A stretch of DNA of 21,514 nucleotides, taken from a virus. The stretch covers positions 1 through 21,514 of IMG/VR virus record IMGVR_UViG_3300027736_000282. One strand, 5' to 3'. Made by a program: the position numbers and the translations under genes. Under the pieces are notes generated by a model, which did no database searches, was not told where the DNA came from, and was given only the letters and a program-made list of their open reading frames with translations. Shown here piece by piece: positions 20,357 through 21,514 of the stretch (positions within the stretch are counted from its first letter, which is position 1; each line of letters starts with the position of its first letter).

Positions 20357-20551
20357 TTATTCTATTGTGGCAGTAGTTACCCATTCAGCCCTGTCACCAT
20401 TCCAGGTTACATCTGGCAATGTAATTTTGTAGTGCTTAACTACTTGCATAACGTCATCATAGTTTTTTTTGTAATCGCACAATGGTGAACCTTGGTGCAT
20501 TAGTATCCATTTCCTATCATTTGAGTAAGATAAATGAGTTTTATAGTCCAT
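20357..20551 (-). CDS. small protein of second early operon, unknown
   Basis: 64 aa from ATG 20551, chosen for the operon leader TTTTTAATAGGTGTTACAAATG (AGGTG). Sequence 'DYKTHLSYSNDRKWILMHQGSPLCDYKKNYDDVMQVVKHYKITLPDVTWNGDRAEWV', a small alpha/beta protein with several aromatic residues. No family recognised. Confidence 0.65.
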   Translation of the reverse strand: MDYKTHLSYSNDRKWILMHQGSPLCDYKKNYDDVMQVVKHYKITLPDVTWNGDRAEWVTTATIE

Positions 20552-20563
20552 TTGTAACACCTA

Positions 20564-20659
20564 TTAAAAAGTTAAACAATCAAAGTATGCAAGCAGTAGG
20601 CAAACCCATGCTATACAAAAAACAAGGCCACCAAGGGTATCAAATAAAAATTGTCGCAT
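20564..20659 (-). CDS. 31-aa membrane micro-protein
   Basis: ATG 20659 preceded by the operon motif TTATTAATAGGTGTTAACTATG-like leader (AGGTG), direct evidence of a start signal shared with six larger genes. The product has one transmembrane helix ('LGGLVFCIAWVCLLLAYF') with three Cys, and the stop runs into the leader of the next gene. A 15-bp identical stretch (GCATGGGTTTGCCTA, coding A-W-V-C-L) recurs at about 20059-20073 just upstream of the clamp-like gene. Confidence 0.6.
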   Translation of the reverse strand: MRQFLFDTLGGLVFCIAWVCLLLAYFDCLTF

Positions 20660-20671
20660 AGTTAACACCTA

Positions 20672-20863
20672 TTAATAATTATTGTTTACAAAGTCTGATA
20701 AATCACCAATTATCATATCTAAGGTAGAACCCTTGGAGATATGCAACTTTAAGAGTTTGACAAAATCAGAGTTTTCTAGCAATAGGTAAGGGCTTACAGT
20801 TGTAACGTCTGCTATTTGTCCAAGGACAAAAGACATATCGAAGTCAGTAGTTTGATTTTGCAT
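20672..20863 (-). CDS. first gene of second left-going operon, unknown
   Basis: 63 aa from ATG 20863, with the leader TTTTTAATGGGTGTGAATATG (GGGTG). An upstream ATG or TTG would add a hydrophobic stub with no ribosome site. 'DMSFVLGQIADVTTVSPYLLLENSDFVKLLKLHISKGSTLDMIIGDLSDF' is an acidic helical sequence. First genes of such operons are often regulators or host-takeover proteins, but nothing shows it here. Confidence 0.65.
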   Translation of the reverse strand: MQNQTTDFDMSFVLGQIADVTTVSPYLLLENSDFVKLLKLHISKGSTLDMIIGDLSDFVNNNY

Positions 20864-20936
20864 ATTCACACCCATTAAAAAGATTATTAAAAGAGACACT
20901 CTTGCGAGCACTTAATACTATGCACATACCATGCCA

Positions 20937-20945
20937 ATTCTAGCA
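20937..20945 (-). promoter_or_regulatory. extended -10 promoter element
   Basis: On the minus strand TGCTAGAAT is a full extended -10 (TGnTAnAAT) in an AT-rich setting, about 75 bases before the first start at 20863. The matching -35 (TTTATT at 17-bp spacing) is poor, which is acceptable for extended -10 promoters. Confidence 0.5.
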
Positions 20946-20989
20946 TTTATAAAATATCTAATAAAATCAAGCACTTAGAGAAACTTAAC

Positions 20990-21017
20990 ATAATAAGTAT
21001 GCACCTACATTGTGCAA
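20990..21017 (-). promoter_or_regulatory. possible promoter covered by an operator dyad
   Basis: On the minus strand -35 TTGCAC (21017-21012) and -10 TATTAT (20995-20990) with 16-bp spacing. The dyad site at 21001-21015 lies over the -35 end and spacer, so protein binding there would block polymerase. It would read leftward into the operon starting at 20863. Confidence 0.5.
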
Positions 21018-21165
21018 GCATTATCACTATATAAAATCATGCACTAACTTCGTGCGTTACCTACTATATATACACCAACATGGTGCATAGACTAACTCTA
21101 TCGGTTTACTTTGTGTGATAGTTGGAATATATCGAAAGGTTTTATAGGTTGCACTGGTATGGTGC
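21001..21165. promoter_or_regulatory. array of GCAC-N7-GTGC dyad sites (operators?)
   Basis: Full dyads: GCACCTACATTGTGC (21001-21015), GCACTAACTTCGTGC (21041-21055), ACACCAACATGGTGC (21072-21086), GCACTGGTATGGTGC (21151-21165). A right half-like TTACTTTGTGT sits at 21106-21116. Start-to-start steps are about 40, 31, 30 and 49 bp. The 15-bp size fits a homodimeric repressor, but no known operator matches by memory. Confidence 0.75.
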
Positions 21166-21177
21166 ATCACATCTATA

Positions 21178-21300
21178 TGCGAACGATTCTCATTTGCAAT
21201 TACTTAATGCTAGTAGTTCTCATTCGCGTTTACCTTAATGCGAGTGATTCTTATTTGTGTTTGGCTAGTTGCTATTGATTCTCATTTAGATTTGTATGGG
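21178..21300 (+). repeat. four tandem degenerate ~31-bp repeats
   Basis: Units start at 21178, 21208, 21239 and 21270 (steps of 30, 31, 31 bp). Each begins TGC, has a core near (G/A)TTCT(C/T)ATT at about position 9-17, then a T-rich part. Units 1-3 are imperfect palindromes around TTC (e.g. GCGAACGA TTC TCATTTGC, six of eight pairs). No spacers lie between the units. They could be iterons or binding sites of a second protein. Confidence 0.75.
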
Positions 21301-21329
21301 GGGGAGGGGGTAGTCGTGCTGTGTAATAT

Positions 21330-21352
21330 TTGTGGGAGCCTCCTACCCACAA
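21330..21352. other. hairpin TTGTGGG...CCCACAA
   Basis: Perfect 7-bp inverted repeat with a 9-base loop. No T-run follows on either strand, so it is not a usual terminator. It stands right after a G-rich run (21298-21310). Confidence 0.5.
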
Positions 21353-21447
21353 GAAAAGGTAAATTAGCCTTTTTAAGATAAGACTAGATAATTGGTAGCA
21401 AAAATAGGGGAGCAGTAAAGTACAGACGTAGCAAGGCAGTCGTAGAT

Positions 21448-21467
21448 ATTCTCATGGTCTTGAGAAT
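21448..21467. other. hairpin ATTCTCA...TGAGAAT
   Basis: Perfect 7-bp inverted repeat with a 6-base loop, followed by CCCT/AGGG arms at 21468-21480. The core TTCTCA is the same as in the 31-bp repeats, so the same protein could bind here. Confidence 0.45.
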
Positions 21468-21514
21468 CCCTGACTTAGGGTGGGTGTCGTTTATCGTACA
21501 GAGTTAAGTTAGTC

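Larger units (their letters stand above)
20864..21514. other. 651-bp gene-free control region
   Basis: No credible coding frame on either strand. The region contains promoter-like elements for the left-going operon, an array of dyad sites, tandem 31-bp repeats and hairpins, described separately. Its right part (21360-21514) contains a further inverted repeat (21448-21467) but no gene that I can support. Confidence 0.8.

Noticed and set aside
21178-21300. CRISPR array
   Set aside because: Units of 30-31 bp are contiguous and degenerate with no spacers between them, and no cas gene is nearby.
21384-21455. 23-codon hydrophobic minus-strand frame (ATG inside the 21448 hairpin)
   Set aside because: No ribosome site at proper distance and the start is buried in the inverted repeat; may be chance.
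21440-21480. tRNA-like arms
   Set aside because: The two small hairpins do not fit cloverleaf spacing and there is no GTTC-like T-loop.
1-21514. Lysogeny module (integrase, excisionase, attachment site)
   Set aside because: No integrase-like or excisionase-like protein and no attachment-type repeat was seen; repressor-like sites alone do not show a temperate phage.

Overview
The window is about half of a tailed-bacteriophage genome, most likely a short-tailed (podovirus-like) phage of a Gram-negative host. Its lysis genes include a classical two-component spanin (inner-membrane Rz with an out-of-frame embedded Rz1 lipoprotein), which requires an outer membrane. A connector/adaptor-like protein, a nozzle-like protein and three large Gly/Gln/Ala-rich internal (ejection-type) proteins, without sheath, tape-measure or tail-tube genes, favour a podovirus. 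The moderately AT-leaning sequence and the gene styles (DUF1376 initiator, GH19 lysin, PP-loop protein) resemble environmental phages of freshwater Betaproteobacteria, but that host guess is inference only. No terminase, portal, capsid, polymerase or integrase gene is in the window, so it is a part of the genome.

Layout. (1) 1-10091, plus strand: late genes. These are the 3' end of a small structural protein, adaptor, nozzle-like protein, tail fibre/collar protein, a small gene, three internal virion proteins, a membrane-anchored protein that appears to start at ATT, a run of small membrane proteins and a lipoprotein, Rz/Rz1, and a GH19 endolysin. (2) 10088-14426, minus strand: a tightly coupled early operon of 17 genes, many below 100 aa. 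It encodes a Red-like recombination set (Erf/Sak-type annealing protein, YqaJ/lambda-type exonuclease, SSB-like protein, PD-(D/E)XK nuclease). (3) 14427-14548: a divergent control region with three TTGACAA-type sites. (4) 14549-18289, plus strand: a winged-helix-like protein, DUF1376 replication protein with an internal iteron-like tract, PP-loop/PAPS-reductase-like protein, an out-of-frame overlapping gene pair, zinc-ribbon protein, RuvC-like resolvase and an HNH-like protein. (5) 18331-20863, minus strand: a second early operon. It contains a short sliding-clamp-like protein flanked by a duplicated RNA hairpin element, several small unknown proteins and two micro-ORFs, and most genes share an operon-specific start-site motif (TTAATAGGTGT..ATG). 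(6) 20864-21514: a gene-free control region with an array of GCAC-N7-GTGC dyads, followed by four tandem ~31-bp repeats and several hairpins.

How the parts fit. The two minus-strand operons and the plus-strand replication operon look like early/middle functions (takeover, replication, recombination) driven from two control regions, 14.4-14.5 kb and 20.9-21.3 kb. The plus-strand block to the left is the late virion and lysis operon. The early operon from 14.4 kb converges on the end of the endolysin gene, with a 4-bp overlap and no evident terminator. The most unusual parts are the repeat-rich control region at the right end, the clamp gene bracketed by a duplicated hairpin whose copies differ only in the loop, and a set of coupled micro-ORFs of 17-36 codons.
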